64,000 nucleotides of DNA from Anoxybacillus amylolyticus. Lineage in GTDB: Bacteria > Bacillota > Bacilli > Bacillales > Anoxybacillaceae. The position numbers and the translations under genes were made by a program. Positions within the stretch are counted from its first letter, which is position 1, and each line of letters begins with the position of its first letter. Where the stretch lies: NCBI RefSeq assembly GCF_001634285.1, contig NZ_CP015438.1, positions 1,810,001 to 1,874,000 of the forward strand. Direction: 5' to 3'. This document shows, one piece after another, positions 52,236 to 60,514 of this stretch. The notes under the pieces were generated by a model. It had not been told where the DNA came from. It was given only the letters and a program-made list of their open reading frames with translations, and made no database searches.

Positions 52236-53024
52236 GTGAAGATCAACAGCGTGAAAATGATCGCGATTCTTTCTGTGCTCGCAAGCATTTTATGGGGATA
52301 TGGGCTTGTAGCAATGGTACAAGACCAATTTTTTCATCCGACCGCATCTGCCCCACCAAAAAGCGTAGCGAAAACGGAAAATGACCACGCACTCCACCTT
52401 GTGGCGCTTGGTGATTCATTAACGCGCGGTACAGGGGATGAAACAGGGAAAGGTTACGTTGGCTATCTTGTCGATGACTTGCGCACAAAAACGAAGCAAC
52501 CGCTTCAAGTCACTAATTTAGCGGTGAAAGGATTGCGCTCTAAAGAACTTGTCGAACAACTGAAGCAACTAGAAATCCAACGGCAGCTAAAACAAGCAGA
52601 TTTCGTATGTATAACCATTGGTGGAAACGATTTATTTCAAGGGGGCGAATCGTTGCGGAACTTTTCGCCTCAGCGCATAAAACAAACGGAAAACGCGTAT
52701 TTGCATAACTTGGAAACGATTTTCCGGACGATTCGAACCGTCAATTCACAAGCGGTCGTGTTTTATATTAGCCTTTACAACCCGTTTCAACAGTTAAACA
52801 ATGGACAAGCAACATCGAAAATCGTGCGGCAATGGAATTACGATTCCGCAGAAGTAGCGGCGCGTTATCCAAACATCGTTGCCGTGCCAACGTATGATTT
52901 ATTCGAAATGCATACAAACGAATATTTATATAGCGACCAATTCCATCCGAACAAAGAAGGGTACAAGCTCATCGGCGAACGAGTATCTGCGCTTATTACG
53001 TTTGTGAAAGGGGAGGGAAAATGA
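52236..53024 (+). CDS. SGNH/GDSL-family lipase or esterase (YpmR-like)
   Basis: 262 residues, GTG start (AAAGGGTG upstream). N-terminal membrane anchor or signal (about 7-28), then SGNH blocks: GDSLTRGTGD (catalytic Ser), the Gly of block II, TIGGNDLF (Asn) and DQFHPNKEGY (Asp/His). An extracellular esterase anchored to the membrane. It overlaps the next ABC gene by 4 bp (ATGA), so the three genes are an operon. Confidence 0.88.
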   Translation: MKINSVKMIAILSVLASILWGYGLVAMVQDQFFHPTASAPPKSVAKTENDHALHLVALGDSLTRGTGDETGKGYVGYLVDDLRTKTKQPLQVTNLAVKGLRSKELVEQLKQLEIQRQLKQADFVCITIGGNDLFQGGESLRNFSPQRIKQTENAYLHNLETIFRTIRTVNSQAVVFYISLYNPFQQLNNGQATSKIVRQWNYDSAEVAARYPNIVAVPTYDLFEMHTNEYLYSDQFHPNKEGYKLIGERVSALITFVKGEGK

Positions 53025-53929
53025 CCGATACATTAGTCGTACAAAATTTGCGGAAAACAATTGGAAAAAAAGAGATTATTAAAGGGTTGTCGTTTTCTTT
53101 ACGTGAAGGGGAAGTGTTCGGTTTTTTAGGTCCGAACGGTGCAGGCAAAACGACGACAATCCGCATGCTTGTCGGCTTAATTAAACCGACCTCTGGGCGT
53201 GTTTCCATTTGCGGATACGACCTCCAACGCCAATTCTCTGACGCGATTCGCCATGTTGGTTGCATTGTTGAAAATCCAGAACTATATCCATATTTAAGCG
53301 GTTGGGAAAACCTTGAACATTTTGCGCGCATGCTTCCTTCTTTCGCAAAAGAGCGGCTACATGAAGTCGTTTCTTTAGTTGGGCTACAACACCGCATTCA
53401 CGACCGCGTCCGTACGTATTCGCTTGGGATGCGCCAGCGGCTTGGCATCGCCCAAGCGTTGTTAGGGCAACCGAAAGTGTTAATTTTAGATGAACCGACG
53501 AACGGGCTAGATCCAGTCGGGATTCGTGAAATGCGCGAGTTTATTCGTTCTTTAGCGGAAAAAGAAAAGCTTAGTGTGCTCGTTTCTTCTCATTTGCTAA
53601 GCGAAATTCAGCTTATGTGCGACCGAGTGGCGATTATGGCGAAAGGGGAAATTATCCGCATCGACGACGTCGAAACACTACTGAAAGAACAAGCACGCGT
53701 CTATTGGAAAGTAGATTCATTAGAACGGGCAAAAGCGATTTTAAAAGAACAAACGACCGTACTCGGCGAAGCTGACGGGAGAATTGTCACTTTTTATGAA
53801 GCAAATCAACTAGCGGCTTGGAACGAAAAACTCGTTCAAGCTGGCATTCGCGTGAGTGAAATTCAACCGAAACTACCGACACTAGAAGATTTATTTATCG
53901 AACTCACAGGAGGGGAAACGATTGATTAA
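53021..53929 (+). CDS. ABC transporter ATPase (BcrA/YxlF-like)
   Basis: 302 residues. Walker A GPNGAGKTT, signature YSLGMRQRLGIAQ, Walker B VLILDEPTNGLDP, switch VSSHLLSE. The C-terminal extension is as in antibiotic-immunity ATPases. Works with the permease encoded next. Confidence 0.92.
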   Translation: MTDTLVVQNLRKTIGKKEIIKGLSFSLREGEVFGFLGPNGAGKTTTIRMLVGLIKPTSGRVSICGYDLQRQFSDAIRHVGCIVENPELYPYLSGWENLEHFARMLPSFAKERLHEVVSLVGLQHRIHDRVRTYSLGMRQRLGIAQALLGQPKVLILDEPTNGLDPVGIREMREFIRSLAEKEKLSVLVSSHLLSEIQLMCDRVAIMAKGEIIRIDDVETLLKEQARVYWKVDSLERAKAILKEQTTVLGEADGRIVTFYEANQLAAWNEKLVQAGIRVSEIQPKLPTLEDLFIELTGGETID

Positions 53930-54902
53930 CCTCGTCTACAACGAAATGTTGAAAATCGTTCGCAAAAAGCGACTGTTCATCATTTCCGCCATCATTGCCG
54001 TCCTTGTCGGCTTGTTTACATACGCACAATATAAGCACGTCCAAGATGTACAAAAGCGGCTAGGGACAGCCGATTGGCGCACGCAGCTACAACAGCAAAT
54101 TATTGACACACAAAATCGGCTCAACTCAAGCGGCATTTCCGAAGAATGGCGGAAGTTTTTAAAAATTCGGCTCCAGCAACAACAATACTATTTAGACCAC
54201 AATATTAACCCTTCCGCACCAGGCGCTCCGACGTTTATGCGGATGTTTGTCGAAAATTCGATTGAATTGTTTTTGCCGTTAATGGTCATGGTCGTCGTTG
54301 CTGATTTAGTATCATCAGAAGCGAGCGGCGGGACGATGAAGCTATTATTGACGCGGCCAGTAAAACGATGGAAAATATTGTTTAGTAAATATATTGCGAT
54401 GGGGTTATCGATTTCGTTTATTATGCTGGCGCTTGTGGTGCTCTCCTATGCTATTTCTGGTGCTGTTTTTGGTTATGGGGGCTGGAATTTACCGTTGCTA
54501 ACAGGATTTACGGTACAGGGGGAAGAATTAAATACAGCAAGCGTCCATCTCATTCCGCAGTGGAAGTATTTGCTGATAGAATTAGGGCTTGCCTCGTTTG
54601 TTGCCATCGTCGTCGGAACGTTGACATTTATGTTATCGACCATCATGCGAAGCACTGCCGCTGTCATGGGGATTATGCTAGCGGCGCTTATCTCAGGTAC
54701 AATTTTAACCAATATGGTTTCTTCTTGGAAATCGGCAAAATATTTGTTCATCGTCAACCTTAGTTTAACGGATTACATCAGCGGAACAGCCCCGCCAATC
54801 GCTGGAATGACGCTCGGGTTTTCGATGGCTGTTTTGGCTGTTTGGGGATTGGCGGCGCTTCTTGTTTCGTTTTTCGTTTTCATGACTCGCGATGTGTACT
54901 AG
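53922..54902 (+). CDS. ABC-2 type permease
   Basis: 326 residues, TTG start at 53922 (GGAGGGG 6 bases upstream), overlapping the ATPase gene by 8 bp. Six hydrophobic segments; a polar coiled-coil-like loop (about 40-90) follows the first. The ABC-2 hallmark SSEASGGTMKLLLTRPVKR is at about 127-145. Exports lipid-like or peptide compounds; substrate unknown. Confidence 0.88.
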   Translation: MINLVYNEMLKIVRKKRLFIISAIIAVLVGLFTYAQYKHVQDVQKRLGTADWRTQLQQQIIDTQNRLNSSGISEEWRKFLKIRLQQQQYYLDHNINPSAPGAPTFMRMFVENSIELFLPLMVMVVVADLVSSEASGGTMKLLLTRPVKRWKILFSKYIAMGLSISFIMLALVVLSYAISGAVFGYGGWNLPLLTGFTVQGEELNTASVHLIPQWKYLLIELGLASFVAIVVGTLTFMLSTIMRSTAAVMGIMLAALISGTILTNMVSSWKSAKYLFIVNLSLTDYISGTAPPIAGMTLGFSMAVLAVWGLAALLVSFFVFMTRDVY

Positions 54903-54915
54903 AAAGGGAGATGGT

Positions 54916-55533
54916 ATGGAACAATTATGGGAAAAATTGCGGAATCGAACCCCTTCCCCGATTGGGATGACGACATTTACAAAGTATGCCGTGCTTCTTC
55001 CCCTAGTAGAAAAAAACGGGGAAATACATCTGTTATTTGAGGTTCGTTCCCTACAATTACGAAGACAGCCGGGAGAAATTTGTTTTCCCGGCGGAAAAAT
55101 CGATACGAGCGATGCAGACGCACAAGCAGCTGCAATCCGCGAAACATGTGAAGAACTTGGAATACGAGAAACGATGATTTCGGACGTGTTCCCGCTCGAT
55201 TATCTCATTTCCCCATTTGGCATGATCGTGTATCCGTTTGTGGCTCGTTTAGCTCATCCGGAGCAAATTCAGCCAAACGCAGAAGAAGTAGCCGCGACGT
55301 TTACCGTCCCGCTTACGTTTTTCCTGCACACAGAACCGGATGTGTATCGCGTTCATTTTCAAGCGCGTCCAGAACCGGATTTCCCATTTGAGAAAATTCC
55401 CGGTGGAAAAAACTATCACTGGCGTCCGCGGCAAATCGATGAGTATTTTTATGAATACGAAAACAACGTCATTTGGGGCTTAACGGCAAAAATTGTGCAT
55501 CATTTTGTCGAGATTATCCGCTCTGTCGACTAA
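54916..55533 (+). CDS. NUDIX hydrolase, CoA pyrophosphatase-like
   Basis: 205 residues from ATG 54916 (AAAGGGAGATGG upstream). The segment LRRQPGEICFPGGKIDTSD followed by IRETCEELG is the NUDIX box with the UPF0035 element seen in CoA pyrophosphatases (YeaB/NudL). It likely cleaves CoA to 4'-phosphopantetheine and 3',5'-ADP. It converges with the next gene, sharing 20 bp. Confidence 0.88.
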   Translation: MEQLWEKLRNRTPSPIGMTTFTKYAVLLPLVEKNGEIHLLFEVRSLQLRRQPGEICFPGGKIDTSDADAQAAAIRETCEELGIRETMISDVFPLDYLISPFGMIVYPFVARLAHPEQIQPNAEEVAATFTVPLTFFLHTEPDVYRVHFQARPEPDFPFEKIPGGKNYHWRPRQIDEYFYEYENNVIWGLTAKIVHHFVEIIRSVD

Positions 55534-56404
55534 ATTCCCTCTTTTCTTTGAGAGGGAATTCTTTTCGTGGCATTTCTGCGTATAAAATCCCCACAAGCAC
55601 AAGCGCAGCACCGATGTACCCTTTCAGCGGCAACACTTCTCCTAAAAATAGATAGCCAAATAGTGCCGCGAATACGGGCTCAAGCGAAAAAATTAGTCCA
55701 GCGTGGGCAGCGGTCGTATATTTTTGCGCAACCGTTTGTACGACAAACCCAATCGCGCTGCACAAAATGCCTAACGCGAGAATTGCCACCCATGCACTCG
55801 GCGTCGGAGATGTCAGAGACTCGAACGAAAGCGAAACAACGAAGCTAATGAATCCGCAAGCACCGAGCTGTAAAATGCCAAGCGCAAGCGAATCGGAATG
55901 TTTCGTCAATTGGCCGGTGACAACAATATGCATCGCATAGCACACAGCAGCAAGGATGCAGAATAGATCGCCTTGTTTCATCGTCATCCCGCCTTTTAGT
56001 GTTAAAAGGGCAATCCCAACCGTTGTCAAAAATACCCCAATAACGACTTGACGGGCAAGTGTTTGTTTGAAAAACAACGCCGAAAAGAGCGGAACAAAAA
56101 TCACCGTTAAACTAACTAAAAAGCCCGCGTGGGAAGTCGTTGTTGATCGGACGCCAATCATGACGAACGCAAAAACGAGAAATAACATCGTTCCTAATAA
56201 AAACGCATGCCGAATCGTTCGGCGGTCTACACGCCATAGCCGTTGATAAAAAACCGCTCCCGCTATGAAAAACGCAAGTAAAAATCGCAACGCGATAAAA
56301 TAAAACGGCGGAAGGGAAGAAAGCCCCATTTTCATAAATAAATACGACGCTCCCCAAAAAATCGTAACGATGGCGAGCATTCCGTTCGCTTTTGCTTGAC
56401 TCAT
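55514..56404 (-). CDS. DMT-superfamily (EamA) exporter
   Basis: 296 residues, ten membrane segments in two EamA repeats. Exports an amino acid or metabolite; substrate unknown. It is divergent from a LysR gene, which probably regulates it. Its last codons overlap the stop of the NUDIX gene and contain the NUDIX terminator. Confidence 0.88.
   Translation of the reverse strand: MSQAKANGMLAIVTIFWGASYLFMKMGLSSLPPFYFIALRFLLAFFIAGAVFYQRLWRVDRRTIRHAFLLGTMLFLVFAFVMIGVRSTTTSHAGFLVSLTVIFVPLFSALFFKQTLARQVVIGVFLTTVGIALLTLKGGMTMKQGDLFCILAAVCYAMHIVVTGQLTKHSDSLALGILQLGACGFISFVVSLSFESLTSPTPSAWVAILALGILCSAIGFVVQTVAQKYTTAAHAGLIFSLEPVFAALFGYLFLGEVLPLKGYIGAALVLVGILYAEMPRKEFPLKEKREFSRQSG
55533..55565 (+). terminator. 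Terminator within the opposite gene
   Basis: AATTCCCTC-loop-GAGGGAATT followed by CTTTTC, just after the NUDIX stop but inside the coding end of the minus-strand exporter. Confidence 0.65.
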
Positions 56405-56524
56405 GCCAAAATCGTCCTTTCATTAGATTCGTTGTAAAATAGTATACATGGACAATTAAAATAAGGAAAATGAATGTTTATCATCTATTGTATGAAAACA
56501 ATTCATATAAAAGGGGAGAAGAAG

Positions 56525-57439
56525 ATGTCGCTCACCAAACTCGAAGTGTTCGAGAAGGTAGTCGAAGTAGGCAGTGTATCGAAGGCGGCGGAAGCGCTCG
56601 GCTTGACACAATCAGCCGTTAGCCATGCGCTAGCAAGTTTAGAAGCAGAGTGGGGATTTTCGTTATTGCAACGAGATCGCTCTGGCGTACGATTAACAAG
56701 CAACGGGGCGCATATGCTGAAATACGTTCGCGAAGTATTGCATTGGCATGAACAACTAAAGCAACAAGTTGCCGCGATTAACGGCTTAGAATGGGGGACG
56801 GTTCGCATCGGAACGTTTACGAGTGTATCCTCTCAATGGCTGCCGCCGATGATTCAAACGTTTCGCACGGCACATCCTTCCATCCACATGAAATGGTTCG
56901 AAGGAGACTACGAGGAGATTCATCATTGGATTGTAAATGGCATCGTGGATTTCGGTTTTTTATCGTTATCCGCTTCGAAAACACTCGACACAATCCCGCT
57001 CAAAAAAGACCCAATCGTTTGCGTCGTGCCAATCAATCATCCGTTTTCTAATCAGCAAACGGTCACCCTTTCACAAATTGAACGAGAAGCGTTTATTATG
57101 CCGAAATGGGGAAGCGACCACGATGTGCGGCGCATCTTAAAAGAAAACCGCCTCACACCGAACATCCAATACGAAATCGTCGAAGAGCAAGCGATTATGG
57201 CAATGGTTGAATGCGGACTTGGCATTAGCATTTTGCCGAAAATGGCAATATATCGCCCACCGGAACACATTCGCTTAATTGAGATAGAAGGAGACCATTA
57301 TCGAACAATCGGCATTGCGGCAACGTCGTTTTCGCATCTTTCTCCAGCAGCGAAAACATTTATTCGTTGTCTTTTCGAATGGCTGAACGAGCAGGGGATG
57401 CTTGATTTTCCGATAGAGCGCCGCTTTATGTTGACATGA
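56525..57439 (+). CDS. LysR-family regulator
   Basis: 304 residues from ATG 56525 (GGGGAG 6 bases upstream). N-terminal winged HTH (3-62) with GSVSKAAEALGLTQSAVSHA, then a periplasmic-binding-like effector domain. Divergent from the EamA exporter, so it is likely its activator, responding to the exported compound. The -35 of the downstream promoter lies in its last codons. Confidence 0.88.
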   Translation: MSLTKLEVFEKVVEVGSVSKAAEALGLTQSAVSHALASLEAEWGFSLLQRDRSGVRLTSNGAHMLKYVREVLHWHEQLKQQVAAINGLEWGTVRIGTFTSVSSQWLPPMIQTFRTAHPSIHMKWFEGDYEEIHHWIVNGIVDFGFLSLSASKTLDTIPLKKDPIVCVVPINHPFSNQQTVTLSQIEREAFIMPKWGSDHDVRRILKENRLTPNIQYEIVEEQAIMAMVECGLGISILPKMAIYRPPEHIRLIEIEGDHYRTIGIAATSFSHLSPAAKTFIRCLFEWLNEQGMLDFPIERRFMLT

Positions 57440-57481
57440 AACCAAAAGGTTTCGTATAATAAAAAAGGAAACCATTTGGTT
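57431..57481 (+). promoter_or_regulatory. Promoter with two ArsR-type operators
   Basis: TTGACA (57431-57436), 18 bp, TATAAT (57455-57460). AACCAAAAGGTT (57440-57451) fills the spacer and AACCATTTGGTT (57470-57481) follows the -10; both are AACC-N4-GGTT palindromes centred 30 bp apart. Likely sites for the ArsR protein at 57915. Confidence 0.65.
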
Positions 57482-57500
57482 GCGAAAGGAGAGACAGCAC

Positions 57501-57908
57501 ATGATGTTACCGAATATTTGCCAAACTGCTGTATTGCAAGCGCCGATTCAAAAAGTGTGGGAAGCAGTCGCGACGTCCGAAGGGCTAGCTGCATGGTTTA
57601 TGCCGAACGATTTTCAACCAGTTGTTGGGCATTCATTTCATTTAAACGCCGGTCCATTTGGCATGTCGCCTTGCCAAGTGACAGAAGTCGACCCGCCGCA
57701 CCGTTTGTCGTTTCGGTGGGGAAAAGATTGGACGATTACGTTTGAACTGAAAGAAAAGGGAGAACAAACCGAATTTACCCTCATTCATTCCGGATGGGAT
57801 AGCGAACAAGTCACGGAATTTGGCGAAGCTCATACGGTAGTGCGCGACCGGATGGATCAAGGATGGAAAAAGCTTATCCAATCGTTAGGCGCTTACATCG
57901 AGGGATAA
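57501..57908 (+). CDS. SRPBCC/AHSA1-domain protein
   Basis: 135 residues from ATG 57501 (AAAGGAG 9 bases upstream). A START-like cavity protein with VWEAVATSEGLAAWFMP and a C-terminal long helix. AHSA1-type proteins are often encoded beside an ArsR regulator, as here. They may bind a small hydrophobic ligand; function unknown. Confidence 0.85.
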   Translation: MMLPNICQTAVLQAPIQKVWEAVATSEGLAAWFMPNDFQPVVGHSFHLNAGPFGMSPCQVTEVDPPHRLSFRWGKDWTITFELKEKGEQTEFTLIHSGWDSEQVTEFGEAHTVVRDRMDQGWKKLIQSLGAYIEG

Positions 57909-57914
57909 GAGGCT

Positions 57915-58253
57915 ATGCTCGCAAAGCATGACGTATTTCATGCCATTGCCGATCCGACCCGGCGGAAAATGTTGCAGCTGTTAGCGGAAAAAGAATGGTC
58001 AGTCACAGCCATCAGCAATCAATTTCCCATTAGCCGGACAGCTGTTTCGAAACATTTGCGCATTTTAGCCGAAGCAGGGCTCGTTTACGAACAAAAAGTC
58101 GGCCGCGAAACGAGGTATCACCTTAATCCGTATCCGTTGTTCGAGCTAAAACAATGGCTCGCCTTTTACGAGCGCTTTTGGGAAAATAAACTAGCGATGC
58201 TGCAACATTATGTGGAAACAAACACAAACGAAAAAAATAAGGGAGAATTGTAG
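57915..58253 (+). CDS. ArsR-family regulator without metal Cys
   Basis: 112 residues with a winged HTH: ADPTRRKMLQLLAEKEWSV...SRTAVSKHLRILAEAGLV. No Cys at the usual metal sites. Belongs to the ArsR group paired with AHSA1 proteins, so it may not sense metal. Starts 6 bp after the SRPBCC gene. Probable autorepressor of the operon through AACC-N4-GGTT sites. Confidence 0.87.
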   Translation: MLAKHDVFHAIADPTRRKMLQLLAEKEWSVTAISNQFPISRTAVSKHLRILAEAGLVYEQKVGRETRYHLNPYPLFELKQWLAFYERFWENKLAMLQHYVETNTNEKNKGEL

Positions 58254-58254
58254 G

Positions 58255-58512
58255 ATGATTATTACAAACGAAGCAAAAGAGGCATTAAAGGAAATATTGA
58301 AGGAATACGGAAAAACGGGGATTCGGTTTTCCGCGGCGGACAACACACCGGTCGCGCTGTCGCTTGATGCGCCTGAAGCAACCGATCGGGTTGAAATCAT
58401 TAACGGCATTCAAGTGGCGATGGATGAGCAGGCGCTTGTTTTGTTAGAACAGGTAACGCTTGACGTTGAAGAAACAGAAGAAGGCTTACAGCTTGTTTTA
58501 GTTGGAGGATAA
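58255..58512 (+). CDS. HesB/IscA-like small protein lacking cysteines
   Basis: 85 residues from ATG 58255. Begins IITNEAKEALKEILKEYGKTGIRF and has the HesB-like beta pattern (GIQVAMDEQALVLLEQVTL) but none of the Fe-S-binding Cys. So it is a Cys-free relative, unlikely to carry an Fe-S cluster. It is 1 bp after the ArsR gene; role unknown. Confidence 0.75.
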   Translation: MIITNEAKEALKEILKEYGKTGIRFSAADNTPVALSLDAPEATDRVEIINGIQVAMDEQALVLLEQVTLDVEETEEGLQLVLVGG

Positions 58513-58555
58513 TTACCATCGAAACATTTTTTTACGAGTAGAGAGGAAGAAACGG

Positions 58556-59146
58556 GTGGATGTTGTCAAAGGAATACTTATTGGATTATCCGTCGCCGCG
58601 CCGGTAGGACCGATTGGGCTATTATGCATCCAGCGGACGATGACGCACGGAAGGGTTATCGGATTTATCTCCGGACTAGGAGCAGCGACGGCGGATGCGC
58701 TTTATGGCCTGATTGCAGGGCTTGGCTTTACTGCCGTTACGCACTTTCTTCTTGAGCAACAAACGTGGATTCGATTTATCGGAGCGTTGTTTCTTGCGTA
58801 TTTGGGAATCCGAACGTTTCGTGCAAAAGCTGCTCGGATACCGGCGCAGGCGCGCGGAGGGAACGCGCTCACCGCTTATTTATCGGTGCTTTTTTTAACC
58901 CTTTCTAACCCGATGACGATTTTATCGTTTCTTGCCGTTTTTTCTAGCCTCGCGATCTCGTCATCTTCCGTTTTCCTTTTTCTTTCCGGCGTCTTTTTTG
59001 GCTCAGCGATATGGTGGCTTTTTTTGAGCGGAATGGTCGGGTTGTTTAGGCGAAGGCTCGAAGAACGGTACTTAACGATAATTAACCGGTTATCCGGGCT
59101 GCTTCTTTTAGGATTTGCGCTATGGGCGGTATACGGTTTGTTTTAA
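58556..59146 (+). CDS. LysE/RhtB-family amino-acid exporter
   Basis: 196 residues from GTG 58556 (GAGAGG 9 bases upstream). Six membrane segments, with the family signature GLSVAAPVGPIGLLCIQRT near the N-terminus. Exports amino acids or related compounds; substrate unknown. Confidence 0.88.
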   Translation: MDVVKGILIGLSVAAPVGPIGLLCIQRTMTHGRVIGFISGLGAATADALYGLIAGLGFTAVTHFLLEQQTWIRFIGALFLAYLGIRTFRAKAARIPAQARGGNALTAYLSVLFLTLSNPMTILSFLAVFSSLAISSSSVFLFLSGVFFGSAIWWLFLSGMVGLFRRRLEERYLTIINRLSGLLLLGFALWAVYGLF

Positions 59147-59149
59147 CCA

Positions 59150-59194
59150 AAAGCGATTTTTGTTCGACATGTGTTGTCGAACAAAAATCGCTTT
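59150..59194 (+). terminator. Very long perfect hairpin (20 bp stem)
   Basis: AAAGCGATTTTTGTTCGACA pairs perfectly with TGTCGAACAAAAATCGCTTT across the loop TGTGT. Only a weak T-run follows. It probably ends the LysE gene, but the length is unusual. Confidence 0.75.
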
Positions 59195-59211
59195 CTTCAT
59201 GAGAAAAACGA

Positions 59212-59268
59212 TTGTTTTTTCTGAAAGTTCTAAACTATAATACAAGTAACATACTAACCAGTTGGTAT
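59212..59268 (+). promoter_or_regulatory. Promoter with TetR-type operator
   Basis: TTGTTT (59212-59217), 18 bp, TATAAT (59236-59241). Downstream ACTAACCAGTTGGT (59253-59266) fits ACYRACYAGTYGGT, the same pattern as the two operators before yngJ, with outer TAT/ATA arms. Confidence 0.6.
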
Positions 59269-59304
59269 AAATGTGTGTATTTTGAACGAACAGGAGAGGG
59301 GATT

Positions 59305-60483
59305 ATGTTTTTACGTCTAACCGACGAACAGAAAATGGTGCAAAAAGCCATTCGCAAATTTGTGGAAAAAGAGTTAATGCCGCTTGAAAATGACGTGTTG
59401 CGCAACGAACGAGAAGGACGGTCAAGCCTTCCGAAAGAAACGCTAAAACAATTACAGTTGAAGGCAAAAGAAGCGGGATTTTGGGGCATTAACACACCAG
59501 AAGAGTACGGTGGGGCAAATTTAGGACACGTGATGATGGCAATTGTCATTATGGAAGTATCGAAAACGTTCGTTCCGTTTCAGTTTGGCGGTTCAGCGGA
59601 TAATATTCTTTATTATGCGAACGAAGAACAGAAGAAAAAATATTTACTCCCGACCATTAACGGCGAGAAAAAATCGTGTTTTGCGATGACCGAACCGAGC
59701 GCAGGCTCAGATACGCGCAATATTAAAATGACAGCAGTGAAAGACGGCGATGAGTGGGTATTAAACGGCGAAAAAACGTTCATTACCGGCGGAAACGACG
59801 CTGATTTTGTCATGGTTATTGCAATAACGGATAAAGAACGGCATCAAGCAACACAAGGTCGGGAAGGGGTGACGTGCTTTATTGTCGATCGTGACATGGG
59901 CTGGCGATCTGAACCGATTTATACGATGGGACCTGCGACACCAGCAAGCCTCATTTTCGAAAACGTCCGCGTTCCGGAAGAAAATATTTTAGGAGAGTTG
60001 CACGGCGGCTATAAGCTCGGGCTCGAATGGATTGGCTATGCGCGTTGGGTAGTCGGCGCAAGAGCGATAGGGGCAGCTGAACGACTATTGCAAATGGCCA
60101 TTGATTATGCGAAAGAACGTGTCACGTTCGGCAAACCGATTGCCGAAAGACAAGCGATTCAATGGATGATTGCCGATTCCGCGACCGAAATCGAAGCGGC
60201 CAAATGGCTCGTATTGAATGCGGCATTTACGCTTGATCAAGGAGAAGATAATCGCCATTTGGCGTCGATGGCGAAACTGTTCGGAGCGAATATGGGCAAC
60301 CGTGTCATCGATCGCGTCTTGCAAATTCACGGTGGAATGGGCTATACGAAAGAAATGCCGATTGAACGTTGGTACCGCGAGGCGAGACTTTGGCGCATTT
60401 ATGATGGGACGGACGAAATTCAGCGAATGGTAATTGCACGAAATTTATTAAAAGGACACGTGAAACTCGGGCAATTTCTATAA
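59305..60483 (+). CDS. Acyl-CoA dehydrogenase with Asp at the catalytic-base position
   Basis: 392 residues from ATG 59305 (GAGAGGGGATT upstream). ACAD signatures FAMTEPSAGSDTRNIK, EKTFITGGNDADF and GKPIAERQAIQ. The C-terminal motif reads RIYDGTDEIQRMV: Asp (about 367) replaces the usual catalytic Glu, and the alternative isovaleryl-type position is not Glu either. FAD-dependent alpha,beta-dehydrogenation is expected but substrate and activity are uncertain. First gene of an operon with a SDR and two hydratase genes. Confidence 0.9.
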   Translation: MFLRLTDEQKMVQKAIRKFVEKELMPLENDVLRNEREGRSSLPKETLKQLQLKAKEAGFWGINTPEEYGGANLGHVMMAIVIMEVSKTFVPFQFGGSADNILYYANEEQKKKYLLPTINGEKKSCFAMTEPSAGSDTRNIKMTAVKDGDEWVLNGEKTFITGGNDADFVMVIAITDKERHQATQGREGVTCFIVDRDMGWRSEPIYTMGPATPASLIFENVRVPEENILGELHGGYKLGLEWIGYARWVVGARAIGAAERLLQMAIDYAKERVTFGKPIAERQAIQWMIADSATEIEAAKWLVLNAAFTLDQGEDNRHLASMAKLFGANMGNRVIDRVLQIHGGMGYTKEMPIERWYREARLWRIYDGTDEIQRMVIARNLLKGHVKLGQFL

Positions 60484-60514
60484 AAATTAAAAACGCTATC
60501 GAAGAGGAGGAAAA

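Noticed and set aside
59150-59194. LexA/DinR box within the long hairpin
   Set aside because: The half-sites are GTTC...GAAC, the reverse of the GAAC-N4-GTTC arrangement required.
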